DNA from: Actinomycetes bacterium
Lineage (GTDB): Bacteria > Actinomycetota > Actinomycetes > Nanopelagicales > Nanopelagicaceae
Assembly (NCBI GenBank): GCA_014190155.1
Contig: BJFY01000001.1
Span: 62,001 to 126,000 of the forward strand
Direction: 5' to 3'
Length of the DNA stretch: 64,000 nucleotides
The notes below the pieces were generated by a model that was not told where the DNA came from, did no database searches, and saw only the letters and a list, made by a program, of their open reading frames with translations. Within the stretch, counting starts at the first letter, position 1; each line of letters starts with the position of its first letter. Made by a program: the position numbers and the translations under genes. Shown here piece after piece: positions 54,979 through 64,000 of the stretch.

Positions 54979-57813
54979 TTGAACGATCGTTTAATTATTC
55001 GCGGTGCCCGCGAACATAATTTAAAGAATGTTTCGCTAGATCTACCTAGAAATTCGATGATAGTTTTCACAGGATTATCCGGTTCCGGAAAATCAAGTTT
55101 AGCTTTTGACACTATTTTCGCAGAAGGCCAACGTCGTTATGTGGAATCGCTCTCGGCGTATGCGCGACAATTCTTAGGACAGATGGATAAACCAGATGTG
55201 GACTTCATAGAAGGGTTATCGCCAGCAGTTTCGATCGACCAGAAGGCTACAAACCGAAACCCTCGCTCAACAGTTGGAACTATTACTGAAGTTTATGATT
55301 ACTTACGTTTACTATTTGCGCGAGCTGGCCGTCCACATTGCCCAAGTTGCGGCAAAGCAATAGCAAAACAAACGCCACAGAATATAGTTGATCAAATATT
55401 AGAATTACCTCCTGAAACAAAATTCCAAGTTCTAGCGCCAATGATTCGGGCGCGCAAAGGCGAATTTGTTGACTTATTTAAAGATTTAGTTGCGCAAGGT
55501 TATTCCAGGGCACGAGTAGATGGCGCTGTAATTCAACTTACTGAGCCACCTAAATTAAAAAAGCAAGAGAAGCACACTATTGAAGTTGTGATTGATCGTT
55601 TAACTGCAAAAGCTGATTCAAAGAGCCGCTTAACGGATTCTATAGAAACTGCGCTTCGGTTAGCCCAAGGTTTAGTAACCCTGGATTTTGTTGACGGCAA
55701 AGGTAAAGATAAAGAGCGAACCTTTAGTGAAAAATTAGCTTGCCATGATTGTTCACTATCTTTTGAAGAGATGGAGCCACGTTCCTTCTCATTCAATTCG
55801 CCTTTTGGTGCTTGCCCGGAATGTACTGGTATTGGCACTAAGCTGGAAGTTGATCAAGATTTAGTAATTCCAGATGATTCAATTTCGATTAACGAAGGCG
55901 CCATCGCACCATGGGCATCTCGGCAAACTTCCGAATATTTCTTGCGGCTTTTGGAAGCGCTAGCAGGCGATGTGAAATTTTCCATGGATGCGCCGTGGAA
56001 GAAATTATCTGAAAAAGCTAAGACTGCGATTTTGAATGGGTACGAATATGAAGTACATGTTAAGTACAAGAACCGTTATGGCAGGGTAAGAAATTACTCT
56101 ACTGGCTTTGAAGGCGTAGTTTCATTTATCCAACGCAAACATGGTGAAACTGATAGCGATTACAGTCGGGAAAAGTATGAGTCTTATATGCGGCAAACGC
56201 CGTGCCCAGTATGTAATGGAACTCGATTAAAACCAGAAGTTCTTGCAGTTAAATTAGGTGAGAAGTCAATCGCACAAATTTGTGAACTTTCCATTGAAGA
56301 TTGTGCCAAATTCTTAAAATCTTTAAAACTTACGGCGCGCGAAAAGCAAATTGCTGAGCGGGTACTTAAAGAAGTGCACTCCCGTCTGGGTTTTTTATTA
56401 GATGTTGGTCTCGATTATTTATCGCTAGATCGCCCAGCCGCAACGCTCTCTGGCGGTGAAGCTCAACGGATCAGGTTGGCTACTCAGATTGGTTCCGGAT
56501 TAACTGGCGTGCTTTATGTTTTAGATGAACCGAGCATCGGGTTACATCAACGCGATAACCGTCGTTTAATTGAAACACTTACCCATCTTCGTGATATCGG
56601 AAACACTTTAATTGTTGTAGAACACGATGAGGACACAATCCGTACCGCAGATTGGATTGTTGATATCGGCCCCGGCGCCGGTGAACACGGCGGCGAGATT
56701 GTCGTTTCCGGAAGTTACGAAGATTTAATTAACTCAAAAACTTCCATCACTGGCGCGTATATCTCGGGTAAGCGCAAAATTGAGATACCTAAAAAGCGTC
56801 GCCTGATAGATCCAAAGAAATCCGTAGTTGTGAAGGAAGCGTACGAAAATAATTTAAAGAATATTACGGTTTCATTTCCACTTGGCACTTTCGTCGCTGT
56901 TACTGGCGTAAGCGGTTCTGGTAAATCAACTCTAGTAAATGACATTCTGTACACGGTATTAGCTAACAAATTAAATGGTGCTCGCCAAGTTCCAGGTCGC
57001 CATCGCACCATTACCGGCATAAACCTTCTTGACAAAGTTGTGCATGTTGATCAATCTCCAATTGGTAGAACTCCAAGATCTAACCCGGCTACCTACACTG
57101 GCGTATTCGACAAAGTTCGCGCGCTATTTGCTGAGACAACTGAAGCAAAAGTTCGTGGCTACCAGCAAGGTCGATTCTCGTTCAACGTTAAAGGCGGACG
57201 GTGTGAAAACTGTTCTGGCGATGGCACCATCACTATTGAAATGAATTTCTTGCCCGATGTCTATGTACCCTGTGAAATTTGCCATGGCGCGCGATATAAC
57301 CGCGAAACTTTAGAAGTTCATTACAAAGGCAAAACAATCGCGGAAATTCTTGATATGTCGATCGAGTCCGCAGTTTCGTTCTTCGAATCAATCCCAGCAA
57401 TCCATCGCTATTTGAAAACTATGATGGATGTTGGGCTTGGTTATGTACGGCTTGGCCAATCAGCACCGACTCTCTCAGGTGGCGAAGCCCAACGCGTTAA
57501 GTTATCAACCGAATTGCAACGCCGTTCTACTGGTAGAACTATTTATGTTCTAGACGAACCTACGACAGGTTTACATTTCGAAGATGTCAATAAACTTTTG
57601 CATGTTTTACAGAGGCTAGTAGATACTGGCAACACTGTAATTGTGATTGAGCATAATCTCGACGTAATTAAATCCGCAGACTGGGTTATAGATATGGGTC
57701 CAGAAGGTGGCAATAAAGGTGGCACAATTATCGCGGAAGGAACTCCCGAAGCTGTGGCGAAAAACAAAGCGAGTTATACCGGCAAATATTTAGCGGAGAT
57801 TTTAAAGAAGTAG
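54979..57813 (+). CDS. uvrA: Excinuclease ABC subunit A
   Basis: Damage-recognition ATPase of excision repair with two ABC modules. Walker A1 [13 protein letters not shown] (about residues 33-45), A2 [13 protein letters not shown] (about 645-657); signatures [13 protein letters not shown] and [13 protein letters not shown]; three zinc fingers ([12 protein letters not shown]...[12 protein letters not shown]...CEIC). 944 aa is normal. TTG start immediately after the uvrB stop, with ACGCGGGGGTG upstream. Uninterrupted uvrB-uvrA-uvrC order. Confidence 0.97.
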   Translation: MNDRLIIRGAREHNLKNVSLDLPRNSMIVFTGLSGSGKSSLAFDTIFAEGQRRYVESLSAYARQFLGQMDKPDVDFIEGLSPAVSIDQKATNRNPRSTVGTITEVYDYLRLLFARAGRPHCPSCGKAIAKQTPQNIVDQILELPPETKFQVLAPMIRARKGEFVDLFKDLVAQGYSRARVDGAVIQLTEPPKLKKQEKHTIEVVIDRLTAKADSKSRLTDSIETALRLAQGLVTLDFVDGKGKDKERTFSEKLACHDCSLSFEEMEPRSFSFNSPFGACPECTGIGTKLEVDQDLVIPDDSISINEGAIAPWASRQTSEYFLRLLEALAGDVKFSMDAPWKKLSEKAKTAILNGYEYEVHVKYKNRYGRVRNYSTGFEGVVSFIQRKHGETDSDYSREKYESYMRQTPCPVCNGTRLKPEVLAVKLGEKSIAQICELSIEDCAKFLKSLKLTAREKQIAERVLKEVHSRLGFLLDVGLDYLSLDRPAATLSGGEAQRIRLATQIGSGLTGVLYVLDEPSIGLHQRDNRRLIETLTHLRDIGNTLIVVEHDEDTIRTADWIVDIGPGAGEHGGEIVVSGSYEDLINSKTSITGAYISGKRKIEIPKKRRLIDPKKSVVVKEAYENNLKNITVSFPLGTFVAVTGVSGSGKSTLVNDILYTVLANKLNGARQVPGRHRTITGINLLDKVVHVDQSPIGRTPRSNPATYTGVFDKVRALFAETTEAKVRGYQQGRFSFNVKGGRCENCSGDGTITIEMNFLPDVYVPCEICHGARYNRETLEVHYKGKTIAEILDMSIESAVSFFESIPAIHRYLKTMMDVGLGYVRLGQSAPTLSGGEAQRVKLSTELQRRSTGRTIYVLDEPTTGLHFEDVNKLLHVLQRLVDTGNTVIVIEHNLDVIKSADWVIDMGPEGGNKGGTIIAEGTPEAVAKNKASYTGKYLAEILKK

Positions 57814-57815
57814 CG

Positions 57816-59723
57816 ATGGCTGACCCACAAAATTATCGGCCGAAAGATATTCCAGATTCGCCCGGCGTATATCGATTCTTCAATGAGAAAGATGTAGTTA
57901 TTTATGTCGGTAAAGCAATCTCGCTAAAATCCCGACTCAACTCTTATTTTCAAAATAACCTTGCCGAAAAAACTAGAAAGATGGTTAATGCCGCGGTCCG
58001 AGTTGATTGGACCTTAGTAAATACTGAAGTAGAAGCGCTCCAACTCGAGTTCAGTTGGATTAAAGAAGAGAACCCACATTTCAATGTGCAATTCAAAGAT
58101 GATAAGTCTTATCCGTTCTTGGCGGTTTCAATCAAAGATGAATTCCCAAGAATTTACATAACGCGGTCACAGAAGCAAAAAGGGGTAAAACATATTGGTC
58201 CATTCGCACATGCTTGGGCGTTGCGCAGTACTTATGAAGTTCTATTAAAACTATTCCCAGTTCGTTCCTGCACAGAAAGCAATTTTATACGAGCTCAGAA
58301 ATCAAATCGACAGTGTTTACTTGGCGATATTGGAAAGTGTGCAGCTCCATGCGTTGGTTGGGTAACCCCGGAAGAGCACCACGAAATTGCTAAGAACTTA
58401 ATTAAATTTTTAGATTCAAATCCAGAGAGCGTGACTGAGAAGTTAACCGACGAAATGCTTTCTGCTTCAGCAGCGGAACAATTCGAAAAAGCCGGAAAAC
58501 TCCGCGACCAACTGCAAGCGCTGACCAAGGCGCAAGAATCAACTGATGCAGCGCTCTCCGAAGAAATTACCGCAGATTTCATTGCAATGCACGAAGATAT
58601 AACGCACGCAGCATTTTCAATATTTATCGTGCGCCAAGGTCGAATCACCGGTTCGCGGTCGTGGGTTGTTGATCTACAAGAAGTCCCAGAAGGTGATTCC
58701 ATCATGGATGCGGCGTTACCGAAGATCTACAACGATTTCGCAGTACCGCGTGAGATTCTAATTAATCAGCCAATTACTTCTGAAGCTGGCGTAATTGAAT
58801 GGCTTTCACAGAAACATGGGAGTTCAGTCGAAGTTAAAGTGCCACAACGCGGTGAGAAATTCGAATTACTTCAAACTGTTAAGCGCAATGCCAATCAAGC
58901 GCTGATTCAATTTTTGAGTAAACGCGCAAACGATGCCGGCGTTTCTGGCCGAGCACTAGAGGAGATCGCGACCGCATTAGATCTAGCCGAACTTCCATTA
59001 CGTATCGAATGTTTTGATATTTCGAATATTCAAGGGACTTCAGTTGTGGCTTCAATGGTGGTATTCGAAGACGGCCAATCTAAAAAGAGTGAGTATCGCC
59101 GTTTCTCAATCGATGATGATGCTGGATTTGATGATACCCGCGCCATGCATCATGTAATTACGAGAAGATTCAAGAGATATCTCGCCGAAAAAGATCTTGA
59201 TTTAACTGAGTTAGAAATGAGCGGTGCTAATCGACCAAAGTTTGCCTACCCGCCTCAATTAATAATTGTTGATGGCGGAGTAGGGCAAGTTAATGCAGCA
59301 GCTCGAGCACTCTCCGAATTGGGAATAACAGATATTGCGCTCTGCGGTTTAGCGAAAAGGCTTGAGGAAGTTTGGCTTCCAGAAGTGAAAACTCCAGTTA
59401 TGTTTCCACGCCATAGCGAAGCGCTCTATCTTTTCCAACGAATTCGCGATGAGGCACATAGATTCGCAATTACTTTCCACAGATCTAAACGATCTAAGTT
59501 GATGCTCGAATCTCTATTAGATGAAATTCCAACGTTGGGTACTGCACGAATTTCTGCGTTGCTTGAACACTTCGGGTCAGTATCCGCGATCCGCAAAGCG
59601 AATGAATCACAAATTTCTCAAATACCCGGAATCGGGGAGAAGATTGCGAAAATTATTGTGGATTTTTTAGCTCAGCAAACCGCACCCGAGAGTGCAAATA
59701 CCAGTACCGGTGAAATTACTTAG
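57816..59723 (+). CDS. uvrC: Excinuclease ABC subunit C
   Basis: Dual-incision nuclease of excision repair. N-terminal GIY-YIG nuclease (SPGVYRFFNEKDVVIYVGKA, about residues 16-35) for the 3' cut, a UVR motif (about 200-235) for UvrB, an RNase H-like EndoV domain (ECFDISNIQGTSVVASMVVF; IIVDGGVGQV) for the 5' cut, and helix-hairpin-helix motifs at the end (IPGIGEKIAKIIVDFL). The cysteine cluster CLLGDIGKCAAPCVG is kept. 635 aa is normal. ATG two bases after uvrA. Confidence 0.97.
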   Translation: MADPQNYRPKDIPDSPGVYRFFNEKDVVIYVGKAISLKSRLNSYFQNNLAEKTRKMVNAAVRVDWTLVNTEVEALQLEFSWIKEENPHFNVQFKDDKSYPFLAVSIKDEFPRIYITRSQKQKGVKHIGPFAHAWALRSTYEVLLKLFPVRSCTESNFIRAQKSNRQCLLGDIGKCAAPCVGWVTPEEHHEIAKNLIKFLDSNPESVTEKLTDEMLSASAAEQFEKAGKLRDQLQALTKAQESTDAALSEEITADFIAMHEDITHAAFSIFIVRQGRITGSRSWVVDLQEVPEGDSIMDAALPKIYNDFAVPREILINQPITSEAGVIEWLSQKHGSSVEVKVPQRGEKFELLQTVKRNANQALIQFLSKRANDAGVSGRALEEIATALDLAELPLRIECFDISNIQGTSVVASMVVFEDGQSKKSEYRRFSIDDDAGFDDTRAMHHVITRRFKRYLAEKDLDLTELEMSGANRPKFAYPPQLIIVDGGVGQVNAAARALSELGITDIALCGLAKRLEEVWLPEVKTPVMFPRHSEALYLFQRIRDEAHRFAITFHRSKRSKLMLESLLDEIPTLGTARISALLEHFGSVSAIRKANESQISQIPGIGEKIAKIIVDFLAQQTAPESANTSTGEIT

Positions 59724-59768
59724 GATGCTTGACAGGTATAGCAAGATATTGGGCATGAGGGGATTTTG

Positions 59769-60641
59769 ATGAATCGCGAGTTGGTGGTTATTACCGGTAT
59801 GAGTGGTGCTGGTCGTTCAACCATTGCGCACGCAATGGAAGATGCTGGCTGGTATGTAATTGATAATTTGCCGCCATCGCTCTTGGCTAACCTTTTTGAT
59901 CTCACCGAGAAAACTGTGGAATCCATTGCGGTAGTTGTCGATGTACGTGGCCGACAATTTTTTTATGATTTAAATAGATCATTAGCGGAGTTAGTCGAAA
60001 AAGGGATATCACGTCGAATTTTATTTGTTGATGCCTCTGATGATGTTCTAGTTCGACGTTTTGAATCGACCCGGCGTCCGCATCCACTCCAAGGTAATGA
60101 TCGAATAGTTGATGGAATAGCAAAAGAGCGCGAAAAATTACGAGAATTAAGATCTGGTGCAGATTTAATTATTGATAGTACTGATTTGAATATTCACCAA
60201 TTGGAGAAGAAGACTGAAGAGCTTTTCCAAAAAGAGGGAAGTGCTGATCTAAAAGTTAATGTGCTTTCATTCGGTTATAAATACGGAATTCCAGTAGATG
60301 CTGATTTAGTGATGGATTGTCGCTTCATCCCAAATCCTCATTGGATTCCAGAGTTACGGCCATTGAACGGAACTGATGCACCCGTTCGTGAGAAAGTTTT
60401 GACAGCAGAAAACGTAAGTGAATTCCTCGATCGTTATATTGCCTTATTTGAAACCATTGCAGATGGGTATATTCGCGAAGGCAAGAAATTCATAACACTG
60501 GCTGTGGGATGCACTGGCGGGAAACATCGAAGCGTTGCGATTGCAGATGAGCTAGATCGGCGCTTACAGAAAGTGAAATTGCCACGGGGTCAAGAGATTT
60601 CAACACAAGCAATTCATCGAGACTTGGGACGTGAACGGTAG
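59769..60641 (+). CDS. rapZ: RapZ/YvcJ-family nucleotide-binding protein
   Basis: P-loop protein of the RapZ family. Walker A is GMSGAGRST (residues 10-18) with arginine where E. coli RapZ has lysine, which I recall as common in actinobacteria. C-terminal domain has CRFIPNPHW and the final CTGGKHRSVAIADEL. In E. coli RapZ senses GlcN6P and controls GlmZ decay; in actinobacteria the role is unclear. 290 aa. ATG at 59769 preceded by GAGGGG with six-base spacing, preferred to TTG at 59766. A TTGACA at 59729 has no matching -10 box. Next to yvcK and whiA as in most Gram-positives. Confidence 0.93.
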   Translation: MNRELVVITGMSGAGRSTIAHAMEDAGWYVIDNLPPSLLANLFDLTEKTVESIAVVVDVRGRQFFYDLNRSLAELVEKGISRRILFVDASDDVLVRRFESTRRPHPLQGNDRIVDGIAKEREKLRELRSGADLIIDSTDLNIHQLEKKTEELFQKEGSADLKVNVLSFGYKYGIPVDADLVMDCRFIPNPHWIPELRPLNGTDAPVREKVLTAENVSEFLDRYIALFETIADGYIREGKKFITLAVGCTGGKHRSVAIADELDRRLQKVKLPRGQEISTQAIHRDLGRER

Positions 60642-60643
60642 CC

Positions 60644-61588
60644 GTGTTGTTAAATCCAGATTTGAAAGTTGTGGCTTTAGGTGGCGGCCATGGACTTGCC
60701 GCAACGTTGACTTCGCTTCGTCGGATTACTACGCAATTAACTGCGATTGTTACCGTTGCTGACAATGGTGGCTCAAGTGGCAGGTTGCGCGAAGAATTTA
60801 ATACGTTGCCGCCAGGTGATTTGCGAATGGCATTAGCTGCGTTATGTGCAGATGATGAATGGGGCAGAAGCTGGGCTGAGATTATGCAATATCGATTTAC
60901 CTCTACCGGTGCCATGAATGGACATGCGGTTGGGAACTTACTTTTGGCTGCGCTCTGGGATAAAGATAGTGATCCGGTCCAAGGATTAGATCGGGTGGCT
61001 TCGTTATTGAAAGTAGTTGGTCGGGTGCTTCCGATGGCGATTGAACCGTTAGATATTGAAGGCACATTTCAATCATCAGTTGGTAGAACAATTACTCGAG
61101 GACAGAAAGAAGTTGCAATCGCTAAAGGGAAACTAGAGTCATTGCGGTTAATTCCAGAAAATGCGACGGCGACCCCGGAAGGGCTTGCAGCTATCGCAAG
61201 TGCGGATTGGATTACATTTGGACCAGGATCTTGGTTTTCTAGTGTTCTGCCGCACTTTTTAATCAAGCAGCAGATTGATGCAATCATGAGTTCTAAGGCG
61301 AAAAAATTGGTGATATTAAATTTAGATACAGCGCCTTCAATGCGTGGCGATGAATTTGCAGGGAGTTCACCTGCAGAACATTTATCAATATTGCAGAAAT
61401 TTGCGCCAAATTTTCATTGTGATATTGCGTTAGCTGATATATCGGTTGCGCTAGATAAAGGGTCAATGGCAGCCGCAGTTTCTGCTATTGGGGGTGAATT
61501 AGTTGTGGCGGATATCGCATCTGTGGGAAGTGTGCATCATGATTCCGAAAAATTAGGTCCCATAATCAGCCACATTTTCGCGCGATAG
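60644..61588 (+). CDS. YvcK/CofD-like gluconeogenesis factor
   Basis: UPF0052/YvcK family protein, related to CofD. Seen: VVALGGGHGLAATLTSLR at the start, VTVADNGGSSGRLREEF, PPGDLRMALAAL and FGPGSWFSSVLP. In Bacillus and mycobacteria YvcK (CuvA) binds UDP-sugars and balances wall precursor synthesis with carbon source. 314 aa is normal. GTG start two bases after rapZ. The rapZ-yvcK-whiA order is widespread. Confidence 0.92.
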   Translation: MLLNPDLKVVALGGGHGLAATLTSLRRITTQLTAIVTVADNGGSSGRLREEFNTLPPGDLRMALAALCADDEWGRSWAEIMQYRFTSTGAMNGHAVGNLLLAALWDKDSDPVQGLDRVASLLKVVGRVLPMAIEPLDIEGTFQSSVGRTITRGQKEVAIAKGKLESLRLIPENATATPEGLAAIASADWITFGPGSWFSSVLPHFLIKQQIDAIMSSKAKKLVILNLDTAPSMRGDEFAGSSPAEHLSILQKFAPNFHCDIALADISVALDKGSMAAAVSAIGGELVVADIASVGSVHHDSEKLGPIISHIFAR

Positions 61589-61624
61589 ATGCTTGGATAC
61601 GGGCAGGACTAAAGGAGTAAATAC

Positions 61625-62602
61625 ATGGCAATGACAGCATCGGTAAAAGATGAGTTAAGTCGTCTATCGATTACCAAACCTTGCTGCCGTAAAGCAGAGG
61701 TCTCATCAATTTTAAGGTTTGCGGGTGGGTTGCATTTAACTTCTGGAAAAATAATGGTGGAAGTAGAATTAGATACGGCGCAGAGCGCGCGGAGATTGCG
61801 TAAAGATATTGCCGATATCTATGGCCACGAAAGTGATTTAGCTGTTATTAGCGCTGGCGGTCTCCGCAAAGGAAGTCGTTATGTAGTTCGTGTTATTAAA
61901 GATGGCGATGCGCTGGCTAGACAGACCGGTTTAGTAGATAGCAACGGTCGCCCAGTACGAGGTTTGCCGCCGCAAGTTGTATCGGCTGCGCTATGCGATG
62001 CTGAGGCAGCTTGGCGTGGTGCGTTCTTGGCGCATGGTTCATTGACTGAACCTGGAAGATCTTCTGCTCTTGAAATCACTTGTCCTGGACCAGAGGCAGC
62101 GCTGGCGCTAGTTGGTTCTGCGCGTCGATTAGGAATCGTGGCGAAGGCCAGAGAAGTACGTGGCGTTGATCGAGTAGTAATTAGAGATGGCGATGCCATC
62201 GGAGTTTTACTCACTCGACTAGGAGCACATGAGAGTGTGTTGGCTTGGGAAGAGCGGAGAATGCGCCGCGAAGTTCGAGCGACTGCGAATCGGTTAGCGA
62301 ACTTTGATGATGCGAATTTGCGGCGTTCCGCTAGAGCGGCGGTTGCGGCATCAGCCCGAGTACAACGCGCCATGGAAATTTTAAGCGCGGACATTCCGGA
62401 TCATTTGCGTGAAGCAGGTGAACTTCGGATTCAACATGGTCAAGCGAGCTTGGAAGAACTTGGATCACTTGCATCTCCACCTATGACTAAGGATGCAATT
62501 GCTGGTCGGATTCGTAGATTGTTGGCGATGGCCGATAAAAGAGCACAAGAATTAGGGATTCCCGATACCGAGGCAGGGCTATCACCCGATTTATTGAGGT
62601 GA
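61625..62602 (+). CDS. whiA: Sporulation/division regulator WhiA
   Basis: DNA-binding protein with an N-terminal LAGLIDADG-like fold (SVKDELSRL start; [14 protein letters not shown]-type segment [15 protein letters not shown] at about 137-151) and a C-terminal HTH ([38 protein letters not shown]). In Streptomyces WhiA with WhiB activates division genes including ftsZ; non-sporulating relatives keep it. 325 aa is normal. A strong ribosome site AAAGGAG (61612-61618) precedes the ATG. Confidence 0.95.
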   Translation: MAMTASVKDELSRLSITKPCCRKAEVSSILRFAGGLHLTSGKIMVEVELDTAQSARRLRKDIADIYGHESDLAVISAGGLRKGSRYVVRVIKDGDALARQTGLVDSNGRPVRGLPPQVVSAALCDAEAAWRGAFLAHGSLTEPGRSSALEITCPGPEAALALVGSARRLGIVAKAREVRGVDRVVIRDGDAIGVLLTRLGAHESVLAWEERRMRREVRATANRLANFDDANLRRSARAAVAASARVQRAMEILSADIPDHLREAGELRIQHGQASLEELGSLASPPMTKDAIAGRIRRLLAMADKRAQELGIPDTEAGLSPDLLR

Positions 62603-62636
62603 TGCGTGCAAGGTCGACTGTTAAGATTGGCTATTC

Positions 62637-62650
62637 CCACAAAGTTGTGG
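62637..62650. repeat. Short palindrome between whiA and gap
   Basis: CCACAA-AG-TTGTGG in the 115-base gap. As RNA it gives only a four- to six-pair stem with no T-tract, so it is a poor terminator; it could be an operator for gap. The rest of the gap holds the AT-rich gap promoter region (TTGAAT at 62668, TAATGG at 62690, 16 bases apart) and ribosome site GTGGAG (62707-62712). Confidence 0.3.
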
Positions 62651-62666
62651 TCATTTAAGAAATTAA

Positions 62667-63718
<1,052 letters not shown>

Positions 63719-63719
<1 letters not shown>

Positions 63720-64000
63720 TGTCTATCCCAAGCCTCGCCTCTCTTGATGTAAAAGGGAAGCGAGTATTTCTGCGTTGTGATTTAAATGTTCCGTTAAAAG
63801 ATGGTGCTATCACTGATGATGGCAGAATTAGAGCTTCGCTTCCTACAATTAAGGCACTTATTGAAAGTGGCGCATCGATTGTTATTTGTGCACACCTTGG
63901 TCGCCCTAAAGGGGAGCGCAAGCCAGAGCTATCTCTAGCTCCGGTTGCTATTCGGTTATCTGAACTTTTAAATCGAGAAGTTGTATTTGCGCCGGATGTG
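63719..64000 (+). CDS. pgk: Phosphoglycerate kinase (3' end outside window)
   Basis: The first 94 codons of phosphoglycerate kinase, the ATP-forming glycolytic step after Gap. The visible part starts [20 protein letters not shown] and has the family segments RCDLNVPL (about residues 19-26), [12 protein letters not shown] (33-44) and AHLGRPKG (58-65), which bind 3-phosphoglycerate. ATG overlaps the gap stop (TAATG), and the frame stays open to the window edge. The gap-pgk pair is the usual actinobacterial order. Confidence 0.96.

Noticed and set aside
59724-59768. Promoter for rapZ based on TTGACA at 59729
   Set aside because: No -10 hexamer at 16-18 bases spacing; rapZ has a good ribosome site and is likely read from uvrC.
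60490-61065. 191-codon minus-strand frame across rapZ/yvcK
   Set aside because: Spans the junction of two clear plus-strand genes; no family similarity.

Overview
The window is a gene-dense, AT-leaning stretch of actinobacterial core chromosome. The evidence is gene content plus order: ftsI-murE-murF-mraY-murD-ftsW-murG-murC-ftsQ-ftsZ-pgeF-yggS-sepF-yggT, a pyk / tRNA-Leu / ANTAR response regulator junction, a liv operon followed by a hotdog thioesterase, polA, rpsA-coaE-uvrB-uvrA-uvrC, and rapZ-yvcK-whiA-gap-pgk. As I remember them, the same blocks occur in the same order in Streptomyces and largely in Mycobacterium, but here intergenic space is almost gone (no gap above about 190 bases), many genes overlap by 1-8 bases, and codons are AT-rich. 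This fits a streamlined free-living actinobacterium such as the freshwater acI / Nanopelagicales group; the lineage is inferred. MurE carries the DNPR signature of meso-diaminopimelate ligases, as expected.

Layout. 1-11735: division and cell-wall operon, from the end of an FtsL-like gene to ftsQ. 11736-15181: ftsZ behind a palindromic leader, then pgeF, yggS, sepF and yggT. 15178-18345: ileS, on the opposite strand to its neighbours, where many actinobacteria have divIVA then ileS. 18472-24255: a DksA/TraR-type zinc-finger protein, lspA (probably starting at CTG), rluD and dnaE. 24297-29828: hisD-C-B-H-A-F-I. 29825-32840: a small membrane protein resembling the end of a Trp-operon-associated protein, a MauE/DoxX-like protein, a DsbA-like thiol oxidoreductase, lgt and a VIT1-family transporter; the trp genes usually found before lgt are absent. 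32958-41144: gltB-gltD, pyk, tRNA-Leu(CAA) and a PdtaR-like ANTAR regulator. 41303-46347: the livJ-H-M-G-F branched-chain amino acid transporter, with a hairpin after livJ. 46351-50635: a thioesterase and an MFS transporter (both minus strand) around polA. 50825-52198: rpsA with a strong terminator. 52304-64000: coaE, uvrB, uvrA, uvrC, rapZ, yvcK, whiA, gap and the start of pgk.

Together these genes make and divide the peptidoglycan wall, process lipoproteins, make histidine, assimilate ammonium (GltBD), import amino acids, run lower glycolysis, and replicate and repair DNA. I see no mobile element, CRISPR array, phage gene, toxin-antitoxin pair or defence cluster, and I do not claim a new multi-gene system.

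The most useful unusual signals are: a repeated arrangement in which a TAGAAT-like -10 box sits 6-8 bases before the start codon (about ten genes), predicting leaderless mRNAs; an isoleucyl-tRNA synthetase whose HIGH motif reads GTHH; a tRNA with a leucine CAA anticodon but no long variable arm, ending one base before a start codon; a liv binding protein with no lipobox; a probable CTG start for lspA; a palindrome just before the ftsZ ribosome site; and the rearranged divIVA/ileS and trp loci.
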